A stretch of DNA of 64,000 bases from Pedobacter panaciterrae (GTDB lineage Bacteria > Bacteroidota > Bacteroidia > Sphingobacteriales > Sphingobacteriaceae): assembly GCF_013204795.1 (NCBI RefSeq), contig NZ_JABMKW010000008.1:372001-436000 (forward strand). Reading direction: 5' to 3'. Position numbers and translations under genes: made by a program. The notes beneath the pieces were generated by a model, which worked only from the letters and a program-made list of their open reading frames with translations, had not been told where the DNA came from and made no database searches. Below, piece by piece: positions 16,566-26,965 of this stretch (within the stretch, counting starts at the first letter, position 1; each line of letters begins with the position of its first letter).

Positions 16566-17174
16566 TTAAAAGTGGAATTGGATACCTAATTTAGGTTGGA
16601 AAAAGTTAGCTCCAAAGCTGAATGAATCAGAACCAGCTCCTTTTACTTTATCGCCGTCACCGTTTTCAACACGATAGTTGTTGTAGCTTAATCCGTTAAC
16701 TGCAAACTCGATACCGATTTTTTTAGTTGGAAAGAAAGCAAAACCTGGCGATAATGCAACACCAATTTCTGTAGTAGAACCAACTTTCTCACCTACTTTA
16801 CCAGCTGCATCTACAGCTTTAGCAGTTCCGAATTCCATTGGTACAGATAACTGACCGAAGAATTTGAATGACTCAGATAAGTTGGCATAGTAACGACCAA
16901 AAGGACTAACTACAAAAGCTTGTTTTTCGAACTCACTAACTTGTTTGTCGTAGCTATAACCAACGCCAGTACCAATTGCAATGTTATCGCTTACAAAGTA
17001 ACCTACGCTTGGCACAATCGCAAAACTTGTATTTGATTTAGCACCATCTGCATCAGATTTCTTTGTGTCAAATGCTACGTTACCACCAACAATAATTTTT
17101 CCTTTTTCAGTTTGTGCTTGAGTAGTAAATGCTAATGCAGAAACTGCAACTAATGATAATAATAATTTTTTCAT
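16566..17174 (-). CDS. Outer membrane beta-barrel protein (porin family)
   Basis: The 202-residue protein has a signal peptide (LLLSLVAVSALAFTTQAQ) and then alternating amphipathic strands typical of a small eight-stranded barrel (KIIVGGNVAF, SFAIVPSVGYF, IAIGTGVGYSY, KIGIEFAVNGL). It ends FQPKLGIQFHF, with the terminal aromatic residue used by the outer membrane insertion machinery. Structural or adhesive role is likely; no specific function can be read. Codon use looks biased and the flanking promoter and terminator are strong, which suggests high expression. Confidence 0.82.
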   Translation of the reverse strand: MKKLLLSLVAVSALAFTTQAQTEKGKIIVGGNVAFDTKKSDADGAKSNTSFAIVPSVGYFVSDNIAIGTGVGYSYDKQVSEFEKQAFVVSPFGRYYANLSESFKFFGQLSVPMEFGTAKAVDAAGKVGEKVGSTTEIGVALSPGFAFFPTKKIGIEFAVNGLSYNNYRVENGDGDKVKGAGSDSFSFGANFFQPKLGIQFHF

Positions 17175-17256
17175 TTTCTTATTTTTTAATTTATAATCTG
17201 GTCATTCGCTAGTTTTTATATTCTGACCATTTACGTTATATAGTCAACAGCTGTGC

Positions 17257-17264
17257 CAAACATA
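17257..17264 (-). promoter_or_regulatory. -7 box TATGTTTG for the outer membrane protein gene
   Basis: Exact TAnnTTTG match on the minus strand, 82 bases upstream of the ATG at 17174, implying a leader of roughly 75 bases. Confidence 0.45.
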
Positions 17265-17559
17265 ATATGCCTTATTTTGCTGGAATCGTATTTTTTTGTA
17301 ACTCGCTAATTGATAGTGAAATAAAATTAATGATGGATTTCAATATTATTTTAGGGTGACAATTAACTATTAATTGTCATTTAATTAACATGTAAATATA
17401 TAGTCAATTTGACTATTATTGTATAATTGTCAGTAATTATAAGGGCATTCTGGCAGAATTTGCATCAGTTTTTTTTAAATGTGCCAAACCATAATGGCGC
17501 TTTCGTTAAAAAAAATTATATTCATAAAATCATTGTACCTACTAAAGTGTTATAACACT
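17265..17559. other. AT-rich divergent intergenic region
   Basis: Together with the preceding leader this is a gap of about 385 bases between two divergent genes. It is very AT-rich and holds repeated TATAGTCAA-like words (around 17240 and 17400) and short TTGTC/GACAA pairs, perhaps operator half-sites. I found no convincing small gene or RNA in it, and no exact TAnnTTTG box for the GH130 gene. Confidence 0.4.
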
Positions 17560-19023
17560 ATGAGATTATTAATAGAACGAAAGCCTATAAAAGTATACCC
17601 GGATCCAAAACGTGTAATTGCACGATTCTTTTTTAATGGTGATGAACGAGCAATAGAAGTTATCAAAAAGGTAATGGAGCTTACTGAAACTGAAGTTTTT
17701 GATATTATATCACCCTTGCTTCAGGAGTATTCTAAGAGACATAGAAGTATTACCAAAATTCTAAACAGGCATTGTAAAAAGGTAAAAGACTGTATCGAGA
17801 GCGCTGGCTTCGATTACGAGGAACTTGATAAATACCACAAGCTACTCATTGGTTCCTATTTTACTCATGAATATTCTATAGAGTCTGCAGCTTTTTTTAA
17901 TCCATCAGTAATTGAAGATCCTGATCAGTCTGATTTGGTAGAAGGTGAAAAAAGAGTGATTATTAGTTTTAGGGCTGTAGGGGAGGGACATATTTCCTCT
18001 GTGGTATTTAGACGAGCACTCATTGATCGCAATCACGACATTACTGTGATTCCGGCAGGAAACTATATTGATGAGGCAGAAGTGGTAAAAAATGCCATCT
18101 ATAATAAAAAGCTTTTTCTTAAAAAAGCAGCCGATTCCAAAATAGATCTTGAAGTGTTGGATGAGGTAGGTTTAAAACTAGAGGATAAGTTTGATTATGC
18201 TACACTGCGCAGGATTATTCTGGATTCTAAAAGCCTGCAGGAAACCGACTTAAAAAAACTGGAATATGATAAGGTGCTTTGGCTGTCTGATACCTATCAT
18301 GAGATTAGTTTTTCAAGAGATACTGATATTTCTGATCGTGTAATTTTCCCGATTTCTGAATTTGAACGTAAAGGCATAGAAGATGCAAGGTTTGTTCGCT
18401 TTGTTAAGGACGATGGCACAGTAATATATTACGCAACCTATACTGCATTTGATGGGGCTATGATTATGCCTAAGCTGCTGCAAACTACAGATTTTTACGA
18501 TTTTAAAATCAGCCCGTTGCACGGAATAGGTGCACAGAATAAAAACCTTGCCTTGTTTCCAAGAAAGATCAATGGTAAATATGCCATGATGTCGCGTATT
18601 GATGGTTGCAATAACTATTTAATGTATTCTGACAGACTCACCGTTTGGGATAACCCGGTTAAGCTTCAGGAACCTAAATTCTCCTGGGAATTTATACAGA
18701 TAGGGAATTGCGGCTCCCCAATTGAGACTGAGGCAGGGTGGTTAGTCATTACACATGGTGTTGGTCCGATGCGGAGGTATTGCTTAGGGGCAAGTCTTTT
18801 CGATTTAGACGATCCATCTATAGAAATTGGAAGACTGAAAGAACCGTTGGTAATTCCTAATAATGATGAGCGCGAGGGCTATGTGCCCAATGTACTTTAT
18901 TCGTGCGGTTCTATCATCCATAATGGAGAGCTGATCATTCCTTATGGTTTGTCCGACTATTGTTCTTCATTTGCAGGCGTCAAAATAGATATATTACTCG
19001 AAAAACTTAAGGGCTCTAAATAA
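17560..19023 (+). CDS. GH130-family glycoside phosphorylase (mannoside phosphorylase-like)
   Basis: I use the ATG at 17560 (MRLLIERKPIKVYPDP); the longer frame from 17479 adds an unconvincing hydrophobic stretch. The 487-residue protein has a helical N-terminal region (about 1-120) and a five-bladed propeller. The GH130 hallmark GIEDAR holds the likely proton donor, Asp275, and later RIDGCNNYLMYSD and GNCGSPIET line the phosphate and sugar sites. GH130 enzymes split or build beta-mannosides with phosphate and mannose 1-phosphate. The N-terminal extension resembles the larger GH130 members. It converges on two glycosyltransferase genes 10 bases away, so a linked role is likely. Confidence 0.85.
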   Translation: MRLLIERKPIKVYPDPKRVIARFFFNGDERAIEVIKKVMELTETEVFDIISPLLQEYSKRHRSITKILNRHCKKVKDCIESAGFDYEELDKYHKLLIGSYFTHEYSIESAAFFNPSVIEDPDQSDLVEGEKRVIISFRAVGEGHISSVVFRRALIDRNHDITVIPAGNYIDEAEVVKNAIYNKKLFLKKAADSKIDLEVLDEVGLKLEDKFDYATLRRIILDSKSLQETDLKKLEYDKVLWLSDTYHEISFSRDTDISDRVIFPISEFERKGIEDARFVRFVKDDGTVIYYATYTAFDGAMIMPKLLQTTDFYDFKISPLHGIGAQNKNLALFPRKINGKYAMMSRIDGCNNYLMYSDRLTVWDNPVKLQEPKFSWEFIQIGNCGSPIETEAGWLVITHGVGPMRRYCLGASLFDLDDPSIEIGRLKEPLVIPNNDEREGYVPNVLYSCGSIIHNGELIIPYGLSDYCSSFAGVKIDILLEKLKGSK

Positions 19024-19033
19024 TAGTAAAGAG

Positions 19034-20035
19034 CTATAAAATCTGATGGTAAAGGCTGATGTAATCGGCCACCATCTTTTCCTGAGAAAAGTTTTCGAAC
19101 GCCCATTTATGGCATTTTGAGCGATCAATGATGGATAATTCTGAAACAGCTTCAATTGCTTCATCAACATTTTTCACCAAAAACCCTGTTTCCCGATCTT
19201 TTATCAATTCAGGCATTGCCCCTCTATGAAAAGCAATAACTGGCGTTCCACAAAGCATTGCCTCTGCAACACTTAAACCAAAAGGTTCTTCAAAGCTAAT
19301 TGGATGCAGAAGTGCATATGCTTTCCGCAACAAATTATTTCTTTTTTCCGGATCGGCCGAGCCAATAAATTTAATCTCATCGCTTAAAAAAGGTTCAACC
19401 TTTTCCTTGTAATAATTCTGGTCTTGTATAATGCCTGCAATAATTAACCTGCGCTTTGTTTTTATTGCAATTTGTATAGCTTCAAAGAGTCCTTTGTCAG
19501 AATGGATTCGTCCGAAAAACAATAAGTAATCATCTGGATTGGCATTGAAATCAAAATTATCAGTTTGAATGCCATTGTATACGGTAGCCAGGTATTTTAA
19601 AGAAGCATGCCTGTTGGCGTTGCTTATAGAAACATAGTGACCAGAAGCATTGTACTTTTGATATACAGACAAGATCTTCTCCGAAGAGAAGCCATGAATA
19701 GTCGTAATTAAAGGTATTTTTATGAGCCCTGAATAGGTAAGGGGCAAAAAATCAAAATGATTATGAATAAGATCAAACTGATCGGCCTTTTCCATAAGGT
19801 TACTGATATGCAGGCACTCGGTAACCTTAGCATCTAAGGTTTTATCTTCCTCATATCCTTCGTTAATTACAGCATCTAACTTAGCGGCAGTAATTGAGTC
19901 GGCAGTAGCAAACAAGGTTACTTCTATGCCGGATTTTACCAATCCTTCAGTTAAATTAGATGCCATTTGTTCCCATGGCCCGTAGTGCCTGGGCGGAGTC
20001 CTCCAGGCTACGGGTGCCAGAACCGCTATCCTCAT
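19034..20035 (-). CDS. GT4-family glycosyltransferase
   Basis: The 333-residue protein has the GT-B plan: N-terminal domain opening MRIAVLAPVAWRTPP with a GPWEQMASNLTEGL glycine-rich segment, and a C-terminal nucleotide-sugar domain with FFGRIHSDKG, LLHPISFEEPFGLSVAEAM (the E-x7-E motif) and GTPVIAFHRGAMPE. Retaining transferases of this family often use GDP-mannose or UDP-glucose. Soluble, likely peripheral to the inner membrane. It starts 3 bases after the stop of the larger GT4 gene, so both are one transcript. Donor and acceptor are not readable from sequence. Confidence 0.87.
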   Translation of the reverse strand: MRIAVLAPVAWRTPPRHYGPWEQMASNLTEGLVKSGIEVTLFATADSITAAKLDAVINEGYEEDKTLDAKVTECLHISNLMEKADQFDLIHNHFDFLPLTYSGLIKIPLITTIHGFSSEKILSVYQKYNASGHYVSISNANRHASLKYLATVYNGIQTDNFDFNANPDDYLLFFGRIHSDKGLFEAIQIAIKTKRRLIIAGIIQDQNYYKEKVEPFLSDEIKFIGSADPEKRNNLLRKAYALLHPISFEEPFGLSVAEAMLCGTPVIAFHRGAMPELIKDRETGFLVKNVDEAIEAVSELSIIDRSKCHKWAFENFSQEKMVADYISLYHQIL

Positions 20036-20038
20036 AAC

Positions 20039-22321
20039 TTAAAAAGTTTGTTTTTGAGCTGCAGTAAGGTCGCTACTTTGAATAAATTCGTATTCCGATT
20101 CCAAAGCCTTAAGAACAATAAGATGCGAAATCCAATACGCTAACGTACTTTCTGCACCTTGATTCCTGTTTACCCCATAAGTTTGTAACCCATCTGCACA
20201 ACCCTTGGTTTCATAATCATACAATGGAATATGTAAGGAGTTTTCTCCTAAAAACCACTGGTAACTTAAGTACATCTGTTTAATATAGGTTAAGTCTCGG
20301 GTAATCTCGTACGCTTTAAAATATACCATTACCATTCCCATAGTTTCGATGGCCTGCTGATCATATATGGCCATTTCTCCGCCATCCTTATAAAGCCAGC
20401 CATCGTTCCCAACCGGATTTAAATAACCTTTTATCAGCGTTTTTTGAGTCAGATATTCCAAGCTTTCAAAAGCAATTTCCCTTGATTCAGGATCTTTGCT
20501 GATCTCGTAATGATACATCAAGGCAAGTGGAAGTATGGCATTATCGTAGGTTAATTTGTTCTCAAACCAATTCCAGTGACCTTCCTTATTGGCACGGTAG
20601 GCAGCTTTCAAAGGTTCCGCAAGCTGATCTAACTGACTTTTAATGTGCTCATCATAAGGATGGGCATTTATAAAATGAGTTAAGCCAATCATCGTGTTGG
20701 CAATTCCTCTTAAATGCGTCAGATTCTTAAAATGAGGAATAGATTTCAGGAATAATTCTTTCGCAAATTCACGGTAGGAATTGTTAGGTGCATTGTTAAT
20801 TAAATATCCTAAGGACCAAATTGTTCGCCCAAACGAATCTTCCGTACCAACCTCATCCAGATATTCTCTTTTGAAACTTAAAAAATTTCTGAAGTTTCCA
20901 TCATCACATTGCATGTATTGAATGTAGCTCAAATAAATAGGCAATAAATCTAAAGCAGCCTTACTCTTGTTTTGCTGATAGGCCAGGATAGTTAATATTA
21001 AAGCCCTTGAGTTATCGTCTAAACAATACCCTTCCTTAAGATTTGGTATTCCATATTTGGCATGCTGCACAATTCCGGTATCATCCGTTAAACGTTGTAT
21101 ATGTGCCAGGCTAAAAGCAGGCATCATGTCTGGGTCTATAATAGGTTTGTTACCAGTTTCTTTCTCTGAAAGGAATTTAGAAATGGCTTCTGTCAGCACA
21201 TCAACAAAAACTTCTCCCGTCGTAGGCCAGCGTAGATGTAAGCCGTATTCATATGCATTAGCCCTTAACTGATTGAGTTTTTCATCACTTTCAAATAATT
21301 CATTTACAATTTCTGCAAGGCCATCGGTATCTTTAAAGTCGAATAATCTGCCACGATGATCAGCAAGTAATTCCTGTGCATGCCAGTAAGGAGTTGATAG
21401 TACAGCTGTACCTGCTCCAACAGCATATGAAAGTGTTCCGCTGGTAATTTGTGCTTCATTTAAATAGGGTGTGATATACATGTCACAGGCCGTCAGATAG
21501 TCGAACAGCTCTTCTTCTGATACAAATTTGTTAATGAAGGTAAGGTTGTCTTCAACATTAAGCTTTCTCGCCAGTTTTTTTAGCCCATCACGATATTCTT
21601 CTCCAGAGTTACGTATCACGCCAGGATGGGTTGTCCCTAAAATAACATACATCACATCCGGATTTTTAGCTACTATTTTTGGTAGTGCTTCAATAACCGT
21701 TTCCAAACCTTTATTTCTGCTGATCAAGCCGAAAGTGAATAGGACCTTTTTGTTTTTAAATGCCAGGGTATTTTTTACAGGATTAACATCTTTAGGTTCC
21801 AAATCAGGAACACCATGCTCAATTAATTGAATTTTATCAAAAGGAATTCCGTAAATGCTGGTTAAAAAGCCTACAGCTCTATGGCTCATTACTATAATTC
21901 TGGAAGAGTGTTTTGCGATCTCGCGCAAAACAGTAAGCTGCATATAATTAGGGTCTTTTAATATGGTGTGGAAAATAGTGATAAGTGGTTTTTGAAGCCT
22001 TGCGATGAGTGGCAGAATATAAACTCCACTTTCTCCGCCATAAATGCCATATTCATGCTCTAAAATACAAACGTCAGCAATACTGGTGTTTATGTAATCA
22101 GCGGCACGGATATAATCTTTCTGGTTTTCTTGTCTTATTACATATTTAACCTCTTTAGGGTATTCATATTCATCTAAAGAATCTGAATCATTCATCGCTA
22201 CCACGAAACTGTCTTCCGATACTGTTTTTTTATTGGAGCCGATCGCTTTAAGTAGATTGTTGTTGAAAGTGGCGATACCACATTCACGGGGTGGATAGGA
22301 AGATATATAAGCAATTTTCAT
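20039..22321 (-). CDS. GT4 glycosyltransferase fused to an alpha-helical glycosidase-like domain
   Basis: The 760-residue protein has two parts. Residues 1 to about 385 form a GT-B transferase (YISSYPPRECGIATF at the N terminus, TFGLISRNKGLE, ILGTTHPGV, EAQITSGTLSYAVGAGTAVLSTPY), a GT4 subgroup whose usual second catalytic Glu region is altered. Residues of about 410-755 form a helical repeat domain with aromatic and acidic motifs (GYCLDDNSRALI, GHWNWFENKLTYDNAILP, GWLYKDGGEMAIYDQQAIE, YGVNRNQGAESTLAYWI) resembling an (alpha/alpha)6 barrel. Whether this second domain is an enzyme or a binder is unknown. First gene of a two-gene operon; a GH130 gene lies on the opposite strand. Confidence 0.85.
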   Translation of the reverse strand: MKIAYISSYPPRECGIATFNNNLLKAIGSNKKTVSEDSFVVAMNDSDSLDEYEYPKEVKYVIRQENQKDYIRAADYINTSIADVCILEHEYGIYGGESGVYILPLIARLQKPLITIFHTILKDPNYMQLTVLREIAKHSSRIIVMSHRAVGFLTSIYGIPFDKIQLIEHGVPDLEPKDVNPVKNTLAFKNKKVLFTFGLISRNKGLETVIEALPKIVAKNPDVMYVILGTTHPGVIRNSGEEYRDGLKKLARKLNVEDNLTFINKFVSEEELFDYLTACDMYITPYLNEAQITSGTLSYAVGAGTAVLSTPYWHAQELLADHRGRLFDFKDTDGLAEIVNELFESDEKLNQLRANAYEYGLHLRWPTTGEVFVDVLTEAISKFLSEKETGNKPIIDPDMMPAFSLAHIQRLTDDTGIVQHAKYGIPNLKEGYCLDDNSRALILTILAYQQNKSKAALDLLPIYLSYIQYMQCDDGNFRNFLSFKREYLDEVGTEDSFGRTIWSLGYLINNAPNNSYREFAKELFLKSIPHFKNLTHLRGIANTMIGLTHFINAHPYDEHIKSQLDQLAEPLKAAYRANKEGHWNWFENKLTYDNAILPLALMYHYEISKDPESREIAFESLEYLTQKTLIKGYLNPVGNDGWLYKDGGEMAIYDQQAIETMGMVMVYFKAYEITRDLTYIKQMYLSYQWFLGENSLHIPLYDYETKGCADGLQTYGVNRNQGAESTLAYWISHLIVLKALESEYEFIQSSDLTAAQKQTF

Positions 22322-22495
22322 AATTACACAAGAGTTGTTGCTTGTATAACAATAGTTAGAGAGGAATGTTCTGTTGTTTTTTTATTTTATTTAGGAAAAT
22401 AACATAAATGTTAGACAAAATTCATGAGGGATAAATGAATTGTTTAACTTTTTTAAGAAAAATAATAAAGTTGAGCGGTTATAAAAGAAAAAGAA

Positions 22496-22517
22496 TGAGA
22501 TTATTATTTTAATCTCA
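22496..22517 (-). terminator. Terminator of clpB
   Basis: TGAGATTA (22496-22503) pairs with TAATCTCA (22510-22517), loop of six, with a T-rich stretch after it on the minus strand. It lies about 55 bases after the clpB stop. The rest of the gap (22322-22572) shows no gene. Confidence 0.65.
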
Positions 22518-22572
22518 CTCTCTTTTTTTAAAAACGATCGCCTTAATAACAATTCGTTTTCTTGCTAAACTT

Positions 22573-25167
22573 TTATTTGTTGTTTAAAAAAACAAACTTG
22601 TGGTCAAACATATCCAGTTTAATTTTACTGTCTTTATCAATCTTTCCAGCAAGAATCTCTTTTGACAATTCATTTAATATACGTTTCTGAATTACTCGTT
22701 TTAACGGACGTGCACCAAACTGAGGATCATATCCTAATTCCGAAAGCCAATCCAATGCCTCAGGCGTTGCCTCTATCTCGATTCCCATTTCAGCAAGCGT
22801 ATCTTGTACATGTTTAAACTGTAAGGTAACAATGTCTCTAAGTTCATTCCGGTTGAGCGGTGTGAACATGATCAGCTCATCTATACGGTTCAAAAACTCT
22901 GGCCTTATTGTTTGTTTTAGTAACTCAAACAACTCGCTTTTAGTTTTAGCAATCACCTCATCACGGTTCTCATCATTAAGATTTTTAAAGTTATCCTGTA
23001 TTAAATGAGATCCAATGTTGGAAGTCATAATAATAATGGTGTTTTTAAAGTTCACTACACGGCCTTTATTATCAGTTAGCCTTCCATCATCCAATACTTG
23101 TAGTAGTATATTAAACACGTCAGGATGCGCTTTTTCAATCTCATCCAACAACACTACCGAATATGGTTTTCTACGTACAGCTTCAGTTAGCTGACCGCCT
23201 TCATCATATCCTACATATCCCGGCGGCGCTCCAATTAAGCGTGAAACTGCATGGCGCTCCTGATATTCACTCATATCTATCCTGGTCATGGCATTTTCAT
23301 CGTTAAACAGAAACTCTGCCAACGCTTTGGCTAGTTCCGTTTTACCAACACCGGTTGTTCCAAGGAATATGAACGATCCAATTGGTTTGCGTTTATCTTG
23401 TAAACCGGCTCTTGAACGACGAATCGCATCAGATATAGCCTCAATAGCCTCGTCTTGTCCTGCAACACGTTTATGCAGCTCGTTTTCAAGATTCAGTAAC
23501 TTATCTCGCTCACTTGAAATTAATTTAGTAACCGGAATGCCAGTCCACCTACCCACAACGCCTGCAATATCATCGGCAGTTACCTCTTCTTTGAGCATTC
23601 TGCTTTCGCTTTGCATACTTTCCAATTGAGATTTTAACTTTTCGACGTTATCCTGCGATTCTTTTATTTTACCGTAACGGATTTCAGCTACTTTGCCATA
23701 ATCGCCTGCACGCTCTGCCTGATCTGCTTCCAGTTTATAATTCTCTATCTGTTCCAGTTCATTGTTAATATTGTCGACCAGATCTTTCTCGCCTTGCCAT
23801 TTTGCTTTTATCTCGTCACGTTCGGCCGACATGTTGGCAATTTCTTCACCTAGAGTTTTAACTTTTTTACTGTCATTCTCTCTTTTAATCGCCTCACGCT
23901 CTATTTCTAGCTGCATGATCTTTCTGTTCAACTCATCAACCTCCTCTGGTACACTATCCATTTCCAAACGTAATTTGGAGGCAGCTTCGTCCATTAAGTC
24001 GATGGCTTTATCTGGTAAAAACCGATCAGAAATATAACGTTGTGATAATTCTACTGCCGCAATAATGGCCTCATCTTTAATCCTTACCTTGTGGTGGGTT
24101 TCATACCTTTCCTTTAATCCACGAAGAATAGAAATTGCATCCTGGGTATCGGGCTCATCAACCATTACCTTTTGGAAACGGCGCTCAAGTGCCTTATCCT
24201 TTTCTAGATATTTTTGATATTCATCTAACGTAGTTGCACCAATTGCACGTAACTCCCCACGGGCAAGCGCAGGCTTAAGGATGTTTGCTGCATCCATAGC
24301 ACCTTCGCCACCACCTGCACCAACCAGGGTATGGATCTCATCTATGAATAGAATGATATCGCCATCACTGTGTGTTACCTCTTTAACTACTGCTTTTAAG
24401 CGTTCCTCGAATTCACCTTTATACTTCGCTCCGGCAATTAATGCACCCATATCAAGCGAGTAAACGGTTTTTGTTTTCAGGTTTGTTGGCACATCGCCTT
24501 TAATAATCCTGAAAGCGATACCCTCAGCAATAGCGGTTTTACCTACACCTGGCTCACCAATCAATATCGGATTGTTCTTGGTACGTCTGGAAAGGATCTG
24601 GATTACCCTCCGGATCTCTTCATCTCTACCAATAACCGGATCCAGCTTGCCTGATTCAGCATATTCATTAAGGTTACGTGCATATTTATTAAGTGCATTA
24701 TATGTTGCTTCGGCATTCTGATCGGTAACATGATTGTCGCCCCTTAAAGAAATGATTGCTTTTTTAAGGTCTTTTTCATTTACACCCTGATCTTTTAAAA
24801 GTTTTGAAGTATTGTCGTTAACAGATAGAATGCCTAACAAAAGATGTTCTACAGAAACAAATTCGTCTTTAAATTCTTTAAGGTATGATTGTGCTTTTTG
24901 CAAAGCAGAGTTGGTTCCTGATGTTAAATACGGATTACTACCACTAACTTTAGGAAATTTCTCGATCTGAGCATCTAGCTGCTGACCAAGAACATTAAGA
25001 TTTACATTTAATTTTTTTAAAACGTACGAAACTACGTTTTCATCAACAGTGAGCAAACCCTTTAATAGGTGTGCTGTTTCAATAGCCTGTTGCTGATTGC
25101 CCTGGGCTATTTCAGAAGCCTGTTGAATTGCTTCCTGGGCTTTTATAGTAAAGTTGTTGAAGTTCAT
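22573..25167 (-). CDS. clpB: ATP-dependent disaggregase ClpB
   Basis: I start at the ATG at 25167 ([15 protein letters not shown]), giving 864 residues, normal for ClpB; the upstream frame adds seven unlikely residues. Order: N-terminal repeat domain (1-145), first AAA+ module with GEPGVGKTA and [10 protein letters not shown], a long coiled-coil M domain (about 400-525) that separates ClpB from ClpA/ClpC, and a second AAA+ module with GTTGVGKTE and [13 protein letters not shown] plus the sensor region GARPLKR. It works with DnaK to dissolve protein aggregates after heat stress. Lacks a ClpP-binding loop. No CIRCE-like repeat was seen upstream. Confidence 0.97.
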   Translation of the reverse strand: MNFNNFTIKAQEAIQQASEIAQGNQQQAIETAHLLKGLLTVDENVVSYVLKKLNVNLNVLGQQLDAQIEKFPKVSGSNPYLTSGTNSALQKAQSYLKEFKDEFVSVEHLLLGILSVNDNTSKLLKDQGVNEKDLKKAIISLRGDNHVTDQNAEATYNALNKYARNLNEYAESGKLDPVIGRDEEIRRVIQILSRRTKNNPILIGEPGVGKTAIAEGIAFRIIKGDVPTNLKTKTVYSLDMGALIAGAKYKGEFEERLKAVVKEVTHSDGDIILFIDEIHTLVGAGGGEGAMDAANILKPALARGELRAIGATTLDEYQKYLEKDKALERRFQKVMVDEPDTQDAISILRGLKERYETHHKVRIKDEAIIAAVELSQRYISDRFLPDKAIDLMDEAASKLRLEMDSVPEEVDELNRKIMQLEIEREAIKRENDSKKVKTLGEEIANMSAERDEIKAKWQGEKDLVDNINNELEQIENYKLEADQAERAGDYGKVAEIRYGKIKESQDNVEKLKSQLESMQSESRMLKEEVTADDIAGVVGRWTGIPVTKLISSERDKLLNLENELHKRVAGQDEAIEAISDAIRRSRAGLQDKRKPIGSFIFLGTTGVGKTELAKALAEFLFNDENAMTRIDMSEYQERHAVSRLIGAPPGYVGYDEGGQLTEAVRRKPYSVVLLDEIEKAHPDVFNILLQVLDDGRLTDNKGRVVNFKNTIIIMTSNIGSHLIQDNFKNLNDENRDEVIAKTKSELFELLKQTIRPEFLNRIDELIMFTPLNRNELRDIVTLQFKHVQDTLAEMGIEIEATPEALDWLSELGYDPQFGARPLKRVIQKRILNELSKEILAGKIDKDSKIKLDMFDHKFVFLNNK

Positions 25168-25349
25168 GTCAGCAATTAAACAAAGCAAATGCCATCTTGG
25201 TTTTTAGTTATTAATCGGAAATTTTGTCGGTTCTTTTTATTTAAAACTGCATAATTGTCTGATAAATAGTGGTTTATGATGAAAAAATGTCTGAACATAA
25301 GATTTCTGATTTAATTTTACGTCCTTTGTAATATCTACCTTTTTCTAAA

Positions 25350-25694
25350 ATGCTTACTCCACTTGACAATTTTTATTTGCAAAAAGAAGAGCCTGTAAGG
25401 GGTTGTTTACTTGCGTTAAAAGATTATCTATTGGCCTTTGATGAAAATATTACCCCTGAATGGAAATATAAACTGCCATTTTTTTACTATAAAGGAAAAA
25501 TGTTTTGTTATTTATGGATTCATAAAAAATACCTTAAACCTTATATAGGTATTGTAGAAAGCAAGCATATAGATCATCCTGATCTGATTATTGAAAAGAG
25601 GGCCAGAATGAAAATAATGTTGATAGATCCTAATGAGGATTTACCGATTGAAACGATGAACGATATATTAAAACAAGCGCTTGCCCGCTATTAA
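25350..25694 (+). CDS. DUF1801 (YdhG-like) protein
   Basis: A 114-residue cytosolic protein. The core EWKYKLPFFYYKGKMFCYL and KYLKPYIGIVESKHIDHPD match DUF1801, an iron-binding-fold-like family of unknown function often found as a stand-alone small protein. The stop is directly followed by the ATG of the MFS gene with no gap, so the two are translated from one message. Divergent from clpB. Confidence 0.78.
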   Translation: MLTPLDNFYLQKEEPVRGCLLALKDYLLAFDENITPEWKYKLPFFYYKGKMFCYLWIHKKYLKPYIGIVESKHIDHPDLIIEKRARMKIMLIDPNEDLPIETMNDILKQALARY

Positions 25695-26909
25695 ATGAAG
25701 GAATTTATACGATTATACTTAGATGCTTACCGCGGGTTATCTACCCCGGCATGGATGCTTGCCCTTGTTATGCTTATAAACAGGAGTGGGGCAATGGTTA
25801 TTCCTTTTTTAGGAGTTTACATGATCAATCACCTTCATTTCTCTTTAGAAGATACCGGTATGGTGTTAAGTTGCTTTGGGCTGGGAGCTGTTTCCGGAAA
25901 CTTTTTAGGTGGCTGGCTTACCGATAAAGCCGGACATTTTAAAGTTCAGCTGGTTAGCTTAATTTTAACTGTGCCTATGTTTTTCCTGCTACCACAGTTA
26001 GATACTGTGGTTAAGCTTGCTGCAGGTGTTTTCACTTTAAGCCTTGTTTCTGAAACATTCAGACCTGCCAACTCTGTGTCTATTGCTTACTATTCAAAAC
26101 CAGATAATATCATCAGGTCATTTTCACTAAACAGGATGGCTATGAACCTTGGGTTTTCAATTGGCCCTGCCTTAGGCGGTTTTTTAGCTGCCATATCTTA
26201 CGCGTTTTTATTTTATGGCAATGCAATAGCAGCCCTTTTGTCGGCCACACTTTTTTTCATCTATTTCCGCAATCGTAAAGGCAACGAGAAGAAGAAAGAC
26301 GAAGTGGTAGAAGAAGAGGGAAACCAAGCCAATTTGTCGCCCTATAAGGATGTACCGTTTATGCTTTTCAGTGTACTTTCCTGCATTTTTGCCATTTGCT
26401 TTTTACAGTTGTTAAGTACACTCCCTTTGTATTACAGAAATGTTTACAAAATGACAGAGGCAGAGATAGGAATAATACTTGCCTTTAGCGGACTAGTTGT
26501 GTTTTCACTAGAGATGCTGGTAGTTCATATTGCCGAAAAGAGATTTACTGCCCGAACTGTAATTGTAGCGGGTACTGTATTGTGTGCCTTATCATTCCTG
26601 GTTTTGAATCTTGCTAAGGGTATTCCGGTACTTTACCTTTCTATGTTTATAATATGCCTGGCAGAGATCCTGGCTATGCCCTTTATGGCAACGGTTACGC
26701 TTCAAAGATCGTCATTAAAAAAGAGAGGTGCATACATGGGTATTAATGCTCTATCCTTTTCTGTAGCTCATATATTTTCTCCTCTGGTAGGTACAAGAGT
26801 TGCTGCCCAATTTGGATTCGAAACTTTATGGTGGGGTACGGTAGCTGCATTAACCCTTGCTTCGATAGGTTTCTTCTTTGTAATGAAACAAATGAAGTTA
26901 TCAGCATAA
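25695..26909 (+). CDS. Major facilitator superfamily transporter
   Basis: The 404-residue inner membrane protein has about twelve hydrophobic segments in two halves with a charged central loop (about 195-215, rich in Lys and Glu). The loop between helices 2 and 3 carries GNFLGGWLTDKAGHFK, the usual MFS motif A, which marks a proton-driven carrier. The arrangement resembles drug-efflux members such as MdtH/YceL-type pumps. Substrate cannot be read. Begins right at the end of the DUF1801 gene. Confidence 0.88.
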   Translation: MKEFIRLYLDAYRGLSTPAWMLALVMLINRSGAMVIPFLGVYMINHLHFSLEDTGMVLSCFGLGAVSGNFLGGWLTDKAGHFKVQLVSLILTVPMFFLLPQLDTVVKLAAGVFTLSLVSETFRPANSVSIAYYSKPDNIIRSFSLNRMAMNLGFSIGPALGGFLAAISYAFLFYGNAIAALLSATLFFIYFRNRKGNEKKKDEVVEEEGNQANLSPYKDVPFMLFSVLSCIFAICFLQLLSTLPLYYRNVYKMTEAEIGIILAFSGLVVFSLEMLVVHIAEKRFTARTVIVAGTVLCALSFLVLNLAKGIPVLYLSMFIICLAEILAMPFMATVTLQRSSLKKRGAYMGINALSFSVAHIFSPLVGTRVAAQFGFETLWWGTVAALTLASIGFFFVMKQMKLSA

Positions 26910-26953
26910 TGTCATTCTTTTTTAGTTAATAGGAATATCGGGAAAAGTCGATA

Positions 26954-26961
26954 TATCTTTG
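26954..26961 (+). promoter_or_regulatory. -7 box TATCTTTG immediately before the ArsR-family gene
   Basis: Exact TAnnTTTG match with only 4 bases between box and ATG (26966), so transcription would begin at or just inside the start codon; a leaderless message is possible. Confidence 0.5.
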
Positions 26962-26965
26962 TGCT

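Noticed and set aside
16566..17174. Outer membrane protein as a TonB-dependent receptor
   Set aside because: Length (202 residues) and lack of a plug domain rule out a TonB-dependent receptor; it is a small barrel.
25168..25349. A heat-shock CIRCE element before clpB
   Set aside because: I looked for TTAGCACTC-n9-GAGTGCTAA in the clpB upstream region and did not see it.
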